Origin: Methylophilus methylotrophus DSM 46235 = ATCC 53528
GTDB taxonomy: Bacteria > Pseudomonadota > Gammaproteobacteria > Burkholderiales > Methylophilaceae
Direction of reading: 5' to 3'
DNA: 64,000 nucleotides
Assembly (NCBI RefSeq): GCF_000378225.1
Contig: NZ_KB905142.1
Coordinates: forward strand, 350,719 to 414,718
Made by a program: the position numbers and the translations under genes. The stretch's first letter is position 1. Each line of letters starts with the position of its first letter. The notes below the pieces were generated by a model. It had not been told where the DNA came from. It worked only from the letters and a program-made list of their open reading frames with translations, and did no database searches. This document shows, piece by piece, positions 42,978 through 54,707 of the stretch.

Positions 42978-43699
42978 GATTTACAGGCTTGCGATAACGC
43001 TACCAAGGCTTTGCGGGCATCCATGGCGTTTAATACCGGGTGTTCAAACGAAAATCGCAACAGGCCCTGTGTTTCTTCTCCCTGGTGATATTGCACATCA
43101 AAGCCATCTGCATCAAGGCCGATCATTTCGGCATGGTCAGCTGTGACGCCATGCACATGCTGGCAATATTGCAGCAGGCTGTCTTTATGGTCTTCATTCA
43201 TGTGGGTCACAATGCCACCCTCTTGTGCGGCCAGCATGCTATCAGTCAGTTCTTCGTTAAGCGCATTGCCTTCAAACCAGCCCATGCGGCCAAACCCGGC
43301 AATATAGCGTACATGCTCAACCTGGATACGGTAGAAATGGAAATCGTGCATATCAAAATAGCCAGCGGCTTGCGGTAGGTAGCGTAAATAGCGCGCCCGC
43401 AAGTCCTCATCCTCTTTGTCGCAATGCATGGCTTCACCCATGAGCGTCAACCGGGCATTGGCTTGCAAATCATCCGCCCCGGAAAATACCAGTAACGAAA
43501 CTTTCGGGTTTTCAAGGATATTTTTGGTATGTTCGGCAATGGCACTGATGAGGATCACAGGCTCAGCTTGCTGGTTACACACAAAAGGGGCAACAGATCC
43601 AAACGGAAAGCCGGGATATTTCATCGAGTGCGTCGATAAAATGGCATGCCGGGTGGAGAACAAAAACTGGCGGGCTTCGTGGGCAAGGGCAGCAGACAT
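42974..43699 (-). CDS. HugZ-like pyridoxamine-5'-phosphate-oxidase-fold protein
   Basis: 241 residues from ATG 43699 (MSAALAHEARQFL), which has AGGAAG upstream. Split FMN-binding barrel (STRHAILSTHS, YPGFPFGSVAPFV, NPKVSLLVFSG) with the C-terminal DUF2470 domain (VTHMNEDHKDSLLQYCQ). The combination is typical of HugZ heme oxygenases and relatives, so heme binding or cleavage is possible; no heme uptake genes are adjacent. In a same-strand run with wrbA and the NYN gene. Confidence 0.88.
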   Translation of the reverse strand: MSAALAHEARQFLFSTRHAILSTHSMKYPGFPFGSVAPFVCNQQAEPVILISAIAEHTKNILENPKVSLLVFSGADDLQANARLTLMGEAMHCDKEDEDLRARYLRYLPQAAGYFDMHDFHFYRIQVEHVRYIAGFGRMGWFEGNALNEELTDSMLAAQEGGIVTHMNEDHKDSLLQYCQHVHGVTADHAEMIGLDADGFDVQYHQGEETQGLLRFSFEHPVLNAMDARKALVALSQACKS

Positions 43700-43719
43700 A
43701 CTTAAGCTTCCTAAAAACG

Positions 43720-45107
<1,388 letters not shown>

Positions 45108-45119
45108 GATTATCCTGAA

Positions 45120-48100
45120 TTAGTCGAAACTAAATCCATAAAACACATCCAGCGCGTTATCAGAACCCGTTCTGGTCTCGATGGAAATGCGTTTGGTCAG
45201 TTGGTAGGTGAGTTTACCAACATTTAGCAGGCCGACAATGCTTTTTTCATAGCCAATGACGAGATTGCGGTTAATGCGTTTGCCGACACTGACTGCATAG
45301 TTGGTCGGTCCCGTGCCGCGTACGTCTATGCTATCGAGGCCAACCGCCTGTGCAATTTTGGTTTGTAGGGAGACTGAATCGCCTTGGGATAATAATGCAC
45401 CTGCCGCCACCGATAGCAAGGCCATATCGCTGCTGCCAACCTGTGACATGGGTTGCCCTAGGACCAACAGCGACACCTTGTTTTCGTTACTGGTCTCAGG
45501 GGTGGAAACCAGTTTGAGTTGTGGCGTTTGCAAACTGCCATTGATTTGTATGCCGACTTTTGTAGACTCTACCTGCCTTGTCGCCAGGATATTCAGCCCA
45601 ATGTTAGGTAACTTGCCACTAAAGATCAGGCGGCCGGTTTCAATGTTCAGCGATTGACCGTAAGCCAGATAAGTCCCGGTGATTTCCAGCGTACCGGCGG
45701 CGGCCAGCTCGTTGAGCAAACCATTCAATTGTAATTTCCCGCTGAGCGCGCCATTCAGTCCCTGTCCGCGCAGCATGAATTGTTCTGATTCCTTAAAGGG
45801 TAATACCAGAGGCTTGTCTCCAAAGTCCACCATAAAATCTTTGAAAAGCAGGGTGGATGGTGCTTGTGCCTGGCTGGCTTGTGGTGACTCAATCACTACG
45901 TCTTCATCTAGTGTAGGTTTATCTGCTTTGGGCAGTTCAAATAGCCCTTTGTGTATTTTGAGGCTGCCGCTAAGTGCGGTTTGTTTGCTGTTCATGCTCA
46001 GGTGGGTATTGCCACTGAGTTGGACCCAGCGGTCCACCCTGGATAGCGCTTGCAATTTATTCAGCTGAACAGAGGCATCCAGTTGCCATTGATCTGGTTG
46101 TAGGCTCAGTGTGCCGTTGCCATTTAATTCCCCACTTTTGCCTGCAAAATGGATGTGGTCGAACCGGACCTGGTCGTTTGCCATCGATGCATGGACTTGC
46201 CCCTGTTCTAGCCACACACCTTGTGATGGAATCTGGAAGGACAGGGATTTACCTTGGAGTTCGCCTTGCAATTGTGGTCGGGAAAGCGTGCCATTCGCTT
46301 GGGCTGTGACTGAAACTTGGCCTGAGGGCTGAATGTCAGGCAGCAGCTTAGTCAGCCAGCCTAATTGCGGCAGGTTGGCCTTTAGTTGCGCTGTCACAGG
46401 GGCTGCTTTTTCAATCACTAGCCCATTAAAGGTGGGTGTGACGACGGTGTTCGCTGAAAACTGCAAATCTAAAGCGCCGCTCGATTGAATGGTGCTTTGC
46501 ATACTAAGACGGTTATTGTGTGAGCTGATATCAGCCACCAAGGTTTGTATCCCCAGGCCTTGCCAGGCGTTGTTTGTTTGGTCGTAAACCTGCCAGTCAC
46601 CCGAATTGCGCTGTAAGTGCAGATTGCCATTGAGTTGGCTATCCAATGTCCAGTCCCACTGTGCAGAGAGTCGCAGGTGTTCGGTTGGCAATGGTTCTGT
46701 CTGCGCGGGGATGAGCCAGTGGATAAACGCTTGTACAGGAAAATTGTTCAACTGGCCACGCGTGTGTAGCTTTACTTTTTCCGCAGGCTGATGGGTCTCA
46801 ACGTTGACTGGTTGTGTCGGACGATATATCCATTGGGTCAGTTGCAATTGACCACCATCGGCGTGGATGTCCAGGTCCTGCAACTGAAAGCCTGAGTCAC
46901 TTTGCCAAGTCATGGAGGCTGGCTTGGTCAGCTGGAAAACTTTGGCGTCGGCATCCTGCAGTTGCGTCAGCTGGCCTTGCCAAAGCGTCTTCTGCCAAGT
47001 GCCAGTCAATGCGAGCAGCAGGTTTCTATGTAATGTGGGCTCGGAATCTCGAATGTTTAACCTCAGCTGGTGTTTCGCCAGAGTGCCAGTCAGATTTAAT
47101 TCGGCATCAATCGGCGGGCTATCGATACCTTGTGCATTTTGTTGTGACAGCCCGCGTAGCTGGATGTGGTTTTCAACAGAGGAGTGTGCCTGGCTGGAAG
47201 CCTGCCCTTGCGCTTCAAAACTGGCCAGGCTAAGTGCAGTGGGCAATTGCAGCTGTTGGCCAGACACTTTATATGTTGCTGTAAAACCATCATCCGCTTG
47301 TACAATGCTGCCACTGCCTTTGACCTGTCCGGCAAAGCCAGGCATCAGCTGCGCCAACGCCTGAAGATCAGCCTGCCAGGCCAGGCTGGTATGTTGGGCA
47401 GAACTGGCAGGCGTGGTGCGCACGCTCAATGTGTTTTTATCCAGTTGTGCCAGCAGGTCGAGTTGCATTAACTGCCCACCCAGCAATGCGGCCTGGCCGC
47501 GAATCATCAGTGGCTGTGCTTGCAGGCGGCTATTGCCTGCATCTACCTTGACCATGATCTGGCCTTGCTCGGTCAGGTTGCCCTCTGCCACGATGTTTAA
47601 ATCCATTTGGCCAGCTAATTGCGGATGGATATGTTTGGCTTGCAATTGCTTGAGATGAAACTGGAAATGACTGGTGCGGTGTTCATCCAGGCCGATGGAT
47701 GCGCTGAGTTCAACCATATCGGTATTTTGTTGATTGGCGGGGACGATCGCAAACGGTCGAGTTTGCGGCTGGTAGTGATGATTGGCCGTCAGGTTGACCC
47801 GCGTGAAATCACCACTGAGGTTTGCGCGTAAGTGATAAGGCAATGATCCCGCTGCCTGCTGGATATCCATCCAGCCATTCAAAGCGAAGGGTGCCTTGTT
47901 CTGCATCTGGAAATGCGTACTGATCTTGCCCCACGGGCTGTCTGCGTTGCCTATACGGAATTGCATGGCGTCTGGTTCGGCATCCAGATCGAATTGTATC
48001 TGGGTAATATGTGTCGTTTCTTCGCCCTGGATAATCGTCAGCCGTTGAATGTGCCCCGACAATAAATGAAAGGGTAATGGTATGTGGATGTGCGCAGGTA

Positions 48101-48410
48101 ATACTGGTTGCCCTGTGTTAGATTTTGGGGGGGGCACTTCTGCCGCAGGTTTAAAGCGCAGTGTGACCTGCTTGGCTGAAAACTGGGTGACATTCAGCTC
48201 GCCCTTGGGCGTCACGCCCAGCTTCATATGCGAGTCTATGCCATCCACTTTGAGGATGGCGTTGCCAAGGTCGGTTTCAAATTCCTTGAGGCTGGTAACC
48301 AGGAGTACATTGGCTGCCCAAATGATCTGCGGTGTGATGACCAGCGACAGGCAAAGCAGCATGGTCATGGCAAGCCGGCATAGATATTTGAGACGTGGCA
48401 TGCGCAACAT
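45120..48410 (-). CDS. tamB: Translocation and assembly module protein TamB
   Basis: 1096 residues, shorter than E. coli TamB (1259) but the same layout. An N-terminal signal anchor (LAMTMLLCLSLVITPQIIWA) leads to a long run of alternating beta strands in the periplasm and the C-terminal DUF490 domain (GTYLAYGQSLNIETGRLIFSG, SVGKRINRNLVIGYEKS), ending in FYGFSFD. It bridges inner and outer membranes, moving phospholipids or assisting outer-membrane assembly with TamA. It overlaps tamA by one base and uses ATG 48410 (or the ATG of MPRLKY nine bases later). Confidence 0.93.
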   Translation of the reverse strand: MLRMPRLKYLCRLAMTMLLCLSLVITPQIIWAANVLLVTSLKEFETDLGNAILKVDGIDSHMKLGVTPKGELNVTQFSAKQVTLRFKPAAEVPPPKSNTGQPVLPAHIHIPLPFHLLSGHIQRLTIIQGEETTHITQIQFDLDAEPDAMQFRIGNADSPWGKISTHFQMQNKAPFALNGWMDIQQAAGSLPYHLRANLSGDFTRVNLTANHHYQPQTRPFAIVPANQQNTDMVELSASIGLDEHRTSHFQFHLKQLQAKHIHPQLAGQMDLNIVAEGNLTEQGQIMVKVDAGNSRLQAQPLMIRGQAALLGGQLMQLDLLAQLDKNTLSVRTTPASSAQHTSLAWQADLQALAQLMPGFAGQVKGSGSIVQADDGFTATYKVSGQQLQLPTALSLASFEAQGQASSQAHSSVENHIQLRGLSQQNAQGIDSPPIDAELNLTGTLAKHQLRLNIRDSEPTLHRNLLLALTGTWQKTLWQGQLTQLQDADAKVFQLTKPASMTWQSDSGFQLQDLDIHADGGQLQLTQWIYRPTQPVNVETHQPAEKVKLHTRGQLNNFPVQAFIHWLIPAQTEPLPTEHLRLSAQWDWTLDSQLNGNLHLQRNSGDWQVYDQTNNAWQGLGIQTLVADISSHNNRLSMQSTIQSSGALDLQFSANTVVTPTFNGLVIEKAAPVTAQLKANLPQLGWLTKLLPDIQPSGQVSVTAQANGTLSRPQLQGELQGKSLSFQIPSQGVWLEQGQVHASMANDQVRFDHIHFAGKSGELNGNGTLSLQPDQWQLDASVQLNKLQALSRVDRWVQLSGNTHLSMNSKQTALSGSLKIHKGLFELPKADKPTLDEDVVIESPQASQAQAPSTLLFKDFMVDFGDKPLVLPFKESEQFMLRGQGLNGALSGKLQLNGLLNELAAAGTLEITGTYLAYGQSLNIETGRLIFSGKLPNIGLNILATRQVESTKVGIQINGSLQTPQLKLVSTPETSNENKVSLLVLGQPMSQVGSSDMALLSVAAGALLSQGDSVSLQTKIAQAVGLDSIDVRGTGPTNYAVSVGKRINRNLVIGYEKSIVGLLNVGKLTYQLTKRISIETRTGSDNALDVFYGFSFD

Positions 48411-50272
48411 CAGAAATTCACCCCCAGGTTAAAATGCAAACGGTATTCGCCTGTTTCCTGTCCGTGGGCAATATCTACACCCACCGGCCCAATCGGGCTG
48501 CGCCAGCGCGCGCCCAACCCATATCCCAGTACCGGATCGTAATCCTTCCAGCTGTTGGCGGCGTTACCAAAGTCAACAAACATAGCCGCACCCCAGGAGG
48601 ATGTCAGCCATTGCACGATCTCTGTGCTGCCCGTCAGCAACACGCGCCCGCCCACAATTGCGTCAGCCTCTTTGACCCCTAGCGATTGGAATGCATAACC
48701 ACGCACTGACTGGTCGCCCCCCGCGCGAAACAGATAAGTGGCCGGGACACTACGTGCACCGGTCACGGCACCCACTTCAATGCGGCCCAGCCACTGGGTA
48801 GATTGTGTTAACGGGTAAAACGCCTGCAACCTGGCCTGAGATTGCAGGAAGCGGCCATCAGATAACTTGTCCAGCGGTGCTAACTGAAACTGGGTATTTA
48901 ATATCCAGCCTTTGGTGGGGGCAAGTGGATGATCTAGTCTGCGCATATTTAACCCATAGGCCAGTGTCGCTGCTTTGTTGAATTGTGATTCTTCGCCGTC
49001 TACCGTCAGGAATTCATACAGCAGGTTCGCCCCGACATACTGTTCAAAAAGATTGGGCTGGCCCCAATAACGGCGTACGCCATTTTGTAAGGCGGTTGTG
49101 GTTTGCCCTTCAAGGTCTGTGCGGATGACGCTGTTCTGGATGCTGTCACGGAAGCCTTTTTCGTCGGTTAAAAAAGTAATGTTTGAGGTGGCGGCTTGCA
49201 GGCGTTGTTCCAGCCTGAGGCTGCTGTCCCATAGCAGGCCACGGTCAAACAGGTTGCGGTCTGTATAGTTAAATACAATGCGCGCGCCGGTGTTGGTGCT
49301 GGCACCCACACCAATACGCACCGTGTTTTGTTCCAGTTCATTCACTGTCACATCGATATCGGCTGTCTGGTCGGCATTCAAAGACTCTGTCCTGGCTGTG
49401 ACGTCTACAGAGCGGAATTTGCCGCTACTCATAAAGCTGTTTTGCAAGGTGAGCAAGTCTGCCTGGCGGTAGGGAGCGCCTGTTTTCAGGGTATTCAATG
49501 GTCGAACCATAGATTCTTTGTAATGTTGCAGACCATGAATTCTGACTTGTCCAAAGCGTACTGCGGGGCCAGAATCTACGGCCAGCTGGATAAAGACTGC
49601 TTGCGTTTGCGGATTGACCAGCGCTTGCGAGCGCGTGATTTTTGCATTGGGGAATTCGGCCCGTAGCAAGGTGGCCAGTAACTCCCGCTTTGCCGAACTC
49701 CAGGCTTGTTGCGTAAACCTGCTGTTAACAGGCAACGGCCAGCTTTTTTGAGCGGCTTCCAGTGTGCTTTGATGCTCAGCTAGCTGTATCTCACCCGTGA
49801 TAGCCACGTTTACCTTGTTCACTTTTGCTTGCTGGGGCAGGGTAAGGTGAAACTCTGCGAGCTGGGTAGCGGGTTGATAAACGGTGGTTTTGGTTTTGAA
49901 GTAGCCTTCTGTCGCCAGTAAATCGGCAATTTCCTGTGGTGTCTTTTGTACCAGTCGCCGCCATTCACTCTCGTTCATGCGTGGATTTTGCATTGCTTCA
50001 TGAATGCTCAGGTGTTTTTGTAACAATTCCCGCAACGTCGATTGCTGGTCGGACGGAATGTCGTTGGTGAGCAAAAAACGGGTTTGATAATGGCTGCCTG
50101 GTTTGACATCAAACCAGGCACTATCTTGCGCCTGGCTATTGATTGAAAAAAATAAAAGGATGAGGAATAACAGCCAATATGTGCACGTGGCTAAGAACAA
50201 GCAGCAGGTGTTTAACGCGACTTGTTCTAAACCCGGATGTTGGTGAGAGCGTGCAAAAGAATCACTGGTCAA
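48410..50272 (-). CDS. tamA: Outer-membrane assembly protein TamA (BamA family)
   Basis: 620 residues. Signal peptide with cleavage near SINSQAQ after an unusually long 30-residue N-terminal region, so the true start may be further in. POTRA domains cover about 60-300, then a 16-strand barrel with AGGDQSVRGYAFQSLG, the omega85 VRGY motif. The last residue is Phe (LHFNLGVNF), the signal for BAM. Works with TamB encoded directly after it. Confidence 0.93.
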   Translation of the reverse strand: MTSDSFARSHQHPGLEQVALNTCCLFLATCTYWLLFLILLFFSINSQAQDSAWFDVKPGSHYQTRFLLTNDIPSDQQSTLRELLQKHLSIHEAMQNPRMNESEWRRLVQKTPQEIADLLATEGYFKTKTTVYQPATQLAEFHLTLPQQAKVNKVNVAITGEIQLAEHQSTLEAAQKSWPLPVNSRFTQQAWSSAKRELLATLLRAEFPNAKITRSQALVNPQTQAVFIQLAVDSGPAVRFGQVRIHGLQHYKESMVRPLNTLKTGAPYRQADLLTLQNSFMSSGKFRSVDVTARTESLNADQTADIDVTVNELEQNTVRIGVGASTNTGARIVFNYTDRNLFDRGLLWDSSLRLEQRLQAATSNITFLTDEKGFRDSIQNSVIRTDLEGQTTTALQNGVRRYWGQPNLFEQYVGANLLYEFLTVDGEESQFNKAATLAYGLNMRRLDHPLAPTKGWILNTQFQLAPLDKLSDGRFLQSQARLQAFYPLTQSTQWLGRIEVGAVTGARSVPATYLFRAGGDQSVRGYAFQSLGVKEADAIVGGRVLLTGSTEIVQWLTSSWGAAMFVDFGNAANSWKDYDPVLGYGLGARWRSPIGPVGVDIAHGQETGEYRLHFNLGVNF

Positions 50273-50284
50273 CTGGACTTCAGT

Positions 50285-51775
<1,491 letters not shown>

Positions 51776-51848
51776 TTAAAACCGCTTTGTTTGGTAAATT
51801 GTGCTTGATTTTGCCATGACATAATCGCTCACTGAGAATGCATTTCAC

Positions 51849-52523
51849 ATGAGACCCCACGCACATTCATCTTTGGTTCGACTGCTGACAGGCTTATGCC
51901 TGGCGTTGAGTCTGCTATGGACGCCGACCCTGGCGGATGATTATGTGCTGGCGATGCTGGAAAAAATCCGGGCACGCTATGGCGAAGAGGCCTACCAGAA
52001 TGTCATGCGACTCAATGAGTTATTCGCCCAGATTTCAGGGGCCAGCGAAATGACCAAGGTCGCTATGGTGAATGACTTCACCAACCAGCACGTATTGTTT
52101 GTTGACGATTTTAACCTGTGGGGGATGGAAGATTACTGGGCCAGCCCGCTGGAAACGTTCGGTAAAGGCGCTGGGGACTGTGAGGACTTTAGTATCGCCA
52201 AATATACCCTGCTGAAGAAACTGGGTGTGTCACAAGACAAGTTGCGCTTGACCTATGTCCGTGCGCGCATGCCTAGCGGTGCTATTCGCCCTCATATGGT
52301 ATTGACATACTACGCCACGCCGACGAGCGACCCACTGGTACTCGATAATCTTAATTTTGAATTATTGCCTGCTTCCAGGCGTGGGGATTTGGCTCCGGTC
52401 TTCAGTTTTAATGATAAAGGGTTGTTTGTGGCCAATAACCCGAATATGCGTGCAGGTTCTCCTTCCAATATTTCCAAATGGCGGGATGTATTGACACGTA
52501 TGCGACAGGATGGGCTGGAATGA
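51849..52523 (+). CDS. lapG: Periplasmic cysteine protease LapG
   Basis: 224 residues. A signal peptide ends near TPTLADDY. BTLCP (DUF920) transglutaminase-like protease with the triad Cys111 (KGAGDCEDF), His149 (RPHMVLTY) and Asp166 (VLDNLN); the Asp/Glu around Cys are the calcium ligands. It would cut the PAAG site in the adhesin's N-terminal retention module and so release biofilm. LapD, encoded next, sequesters it when c-di-GMP is high. Confidence 0.95.
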   Translation: MRPHAHSSLVRLLTGLCLALSLLWTPTLADDYVLAMLEKIRARYGEEAYQNVMRLNELFAQISGASEMTKVAMVNDFTNQHVLFVDDFNLWGMEDYWASPLETFGKGAGDCEDFSIAKYTLLKKLGVSQDKLRLTYVRARMPSGAIRPHMVLTYYATPTSDPLVLDNLNFELLPASRRGDLAPVFSFNDKGLFVANNPNMRAGSPSNISKWRDVLTRMRQDGLE

Positions 52524-52654
52524 TTAAAAACCTGTTAGGGCTGTGGTTATTATGGGGGCTTAGTGCTAGGCTAGTAAACAACACCTGTGCTGATGCCGGG
52601 TGGTTGGCCGGTTTACCCCAGGAAAGTAAGAGGGCTTTCAAATGTCTTTGGTAA
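52520..52654 (+). CDS. Possible 44-codon ORF bridging lapG and lapD
   Basis: ATG at 52520 overlaps the lapG stop (ATGA) and the frame runs 44 codons to TAA 52652-52654, past the lapD start at 52642. The product begins MIKNLLGLWLLWGLSA, a hydrophobic leader, and has two cysteines. Overlap with both neighbours suggests translational coupling, but there is no ribosome site of its own and the frame may be fortuitous. Confidence 0.3.
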   Translation: MIKNLLGLWLLWGLSARLVNNTCADAGWLAGLPQESKRAFKCLW

Positions 52655-54570
52655 AACAAATACGAATTGCGATTTCTGTCATTATTTTAATGGTTGCGGC
52701 GGGATGTTTGTTCTTAAGCGTGTACGACGACCACCGCTTTATGGCTGAACAGTTACAGAAGAAAAATAATGATAATGCGAATGGCCTGGCAATCACGCTT
52801 TCAAATATCCAAAAAGACAACGTGACAGTAGAGCTGATTGTCAGTGCCCAATTTGATATGGGGCACTATCGTCGTATCGCGATCATTTCTCCCGATAACA
52901 AGACCATGATTGAGCGGGTCAATCAAAATCCGCATTCTGTGGCACCACGTTGGTTCCAGTCTGTATTTTCTATCAGCATTCAGCCAGGCATCGCCAATAT
53001 CCAGTCCGGCTGGCAACAGTATGGCACTTTAGTGCTAGAGAGCGAACCCTCGCTGGCTTATGACCAGTTATGGGAGACTTCGCGGCATGCTGTTTTGTGG
53101 ACACTGGTCGTCGCCTTTTTAAGCTATGTGGTTTCGGGCTTGTGGCTCAAGAGAATTCTCAAACCACTGGATGATGTCATTGCGCAAGCCGAGGCATTGG
53201 GCGAACGTAAATACATCACGATTGAAGAGCCGGCAACTGAGGAGTTCCAGAAGCTGGTGCGTACCATGAATACGCTGTCCGACCGTGTCAAATCCATGGT
53301 CACGGCGGAATCCGAGCGCTTGAATACCTTTAACCAGCAAATCAACTATGATGAAGTCACTGGGTTGATGAACCAGTCGCATTTCACCAATACCGCTTCC
53401 GTTGCCCTGAAAAATGATGGTTTTGTTGAGGGCATGTTGATATTGGTTCAACTGCGTAATCTGCCTGAGATCGACAAGCAGTTGGGCTATAGTGTGACCA
53501 ACCAGTTAATTAAGAAAGTAGGTGATGCCGTTCAACAGCAGATGGCGCATTACCAGGATGTAGTTTGCGGGCGTCTTTCGGGAGGGGTTTTCGGTATTTT
53601 CAGCCGTCAGCCGCTGGATGATTTTGCCGTGACAACGGAGTTAAAGCTGGTGCTGGAAAAACTGAACGCGTCACAACAGTTGTTACAGTTCCAGTTTGTG
53701 CTCGCACATACTAAAACCAAAAAAGGCGATGATTTTGTTGATGTGCATCGTGTGATGCAGTTTATTCTGGATTTGGCTGAAGACCAAGCGGCTGTGCCTA
53801 TGCGCCTGATGAATGCCAACAGTATCGTCACCTCGAGGAAAAATTACCTTAATCAATGGAAAGAACAATTCCTGCTGGCGATTGAACTCAAACAGATCAA
53901 GCTGGCTTGTTTCCCGGTGATGCAGCGAGATCAGCATTTGTACCACTACGAGTGCCCATTGCGCTTGCGTATTGATGAGGGAGATCAGTGGCTGGCAGCT
54001 GGCGCATTTATTGATTGGGCCAGCCAACTCCATATGATCCAAACGCTGGATGGCCTGGCACTGGAATATGCGGTAGACATGCTGACGAAAAATAATGCCA
54101 GCCTGAGTGTCAATGTATCGGCCGCCGCCATGCGCAGCGATGAATACAAGGACAAGCTGCAAGCCTTGATTCTGACGGTGAAACAACCGTCCCGCCTGAG
54201 TTTTGAAGTGACCGAAGAAGCCGCCTTTAGTGATTTTATGAAATTCAGGGAGTTTGTCTATCTGGTGAAATCGCTGGGGTGCATGATGGGTGTGGAACAT
54301 GTCGTGACCCGATTAGCACAATTGGGCGATTTGCATGAGCTTGGACTGGATTACATCAAGTTTGATGCGTCGCTGATTCGCGACATCCACTTAAGGCCGC
54401 AGCAGCAGTCCTTGATGCGTGGTTTGTGCATGATGGTACGCACCATGGGGATTGTGCCAATCGCAGAGGGCGTACAGGATCAGCAAGAGCTTGATAGTTT
54501 GAACGCGGTGGGCATAGAAGCGGTGACCGGGCCTTTTGTGCAGGAGGATCTGCAGTTCGGGGTACTGTGA
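52642..54570 (+). CDS. lapD: c-di-GMP receptor LapD
   Basis: 642 residues. Membrane segments near 8-28 and 153-173 enclose a LapD/MoxY-type periplasmic domain that holds LapG. HAMP follows, then a GGDEF domain whose active-site signature is degenerate (RLSGGVFGIFS) and an EAL domain in which E-A-L reads E-C-P (HYECPLRLR) and DDFG reads VEHV. Neither activity remains, as in known LapD: c-di-GMP binding to EAL is transmitted to the periplasm to sequester LapG. Followed by a 137-base gap, then the type I secretion genes. Confidence 0.95.
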   Translation: MSLVKQIRIAISVIILMVAAGCLFLSVYDDHRFMAEQLQKKNNDNANGLAITLSNIQKDNVTVELIVSAQFDMGHYRRIAIISPDNKTMIERVNQNPHSVAPRWFQSVFSISIQPGIANIQSGWQQYGTLVLESEPSLAYDQLWETSRHAVLWTLVVAFLSYVVSGLWLKRILKPLDDVIAQAEALGERKYITIEEPATEEFQKLVRTMNTLSDRVKSMVTAESERLNTFNQQINYDEVTGLMNQSHFTNTASVALKNDGFVEGMLILVQLRNLPEIDKQLGYSVTNQLIKKVGDAVQQQMAHYQDVVCGRLSGGVFGIFSRQPLDDFAVTTELKLVLEKLNASQQLLQFQFVLAHTKTKKGDDFVDVHRVMQFILDLAEDQAAVPMRLMNANSIVTSRKNYLNQWKEQFLLAIELKQIKLACFPVMQRDQHLYHYECPLRLRIDEGDQWLAAGAFIDWASQLHMIQTLDGLALEYAVDMLTKNNASLSVNVSAAAMRSDEYKDKLQALILTVKQPSRLSFEVTEEAAFSDFMKFREFVYLVKSLGCMMGVEHVVTRLAQLGDLHELGLDYIKFDASLIRDIHLRPQQQSLMRGLCMMVRTMGIVPIAEGVQDQQELDSLNAVGIEAVTGPFVQEDLQFGVL

Positions 54571-54707
54571 GACTGTCAATTTTTGTAATTCGGGGGTGTT
54601 ATGCCATATACTCGTCGTTTTGATCTTGTCTGACCATCCCTACAATCAATAGTCGGTCAATCAGAAAATGATTTTGCTCGGATAAGGATAATAACAAGTC
54701 AGCTACC

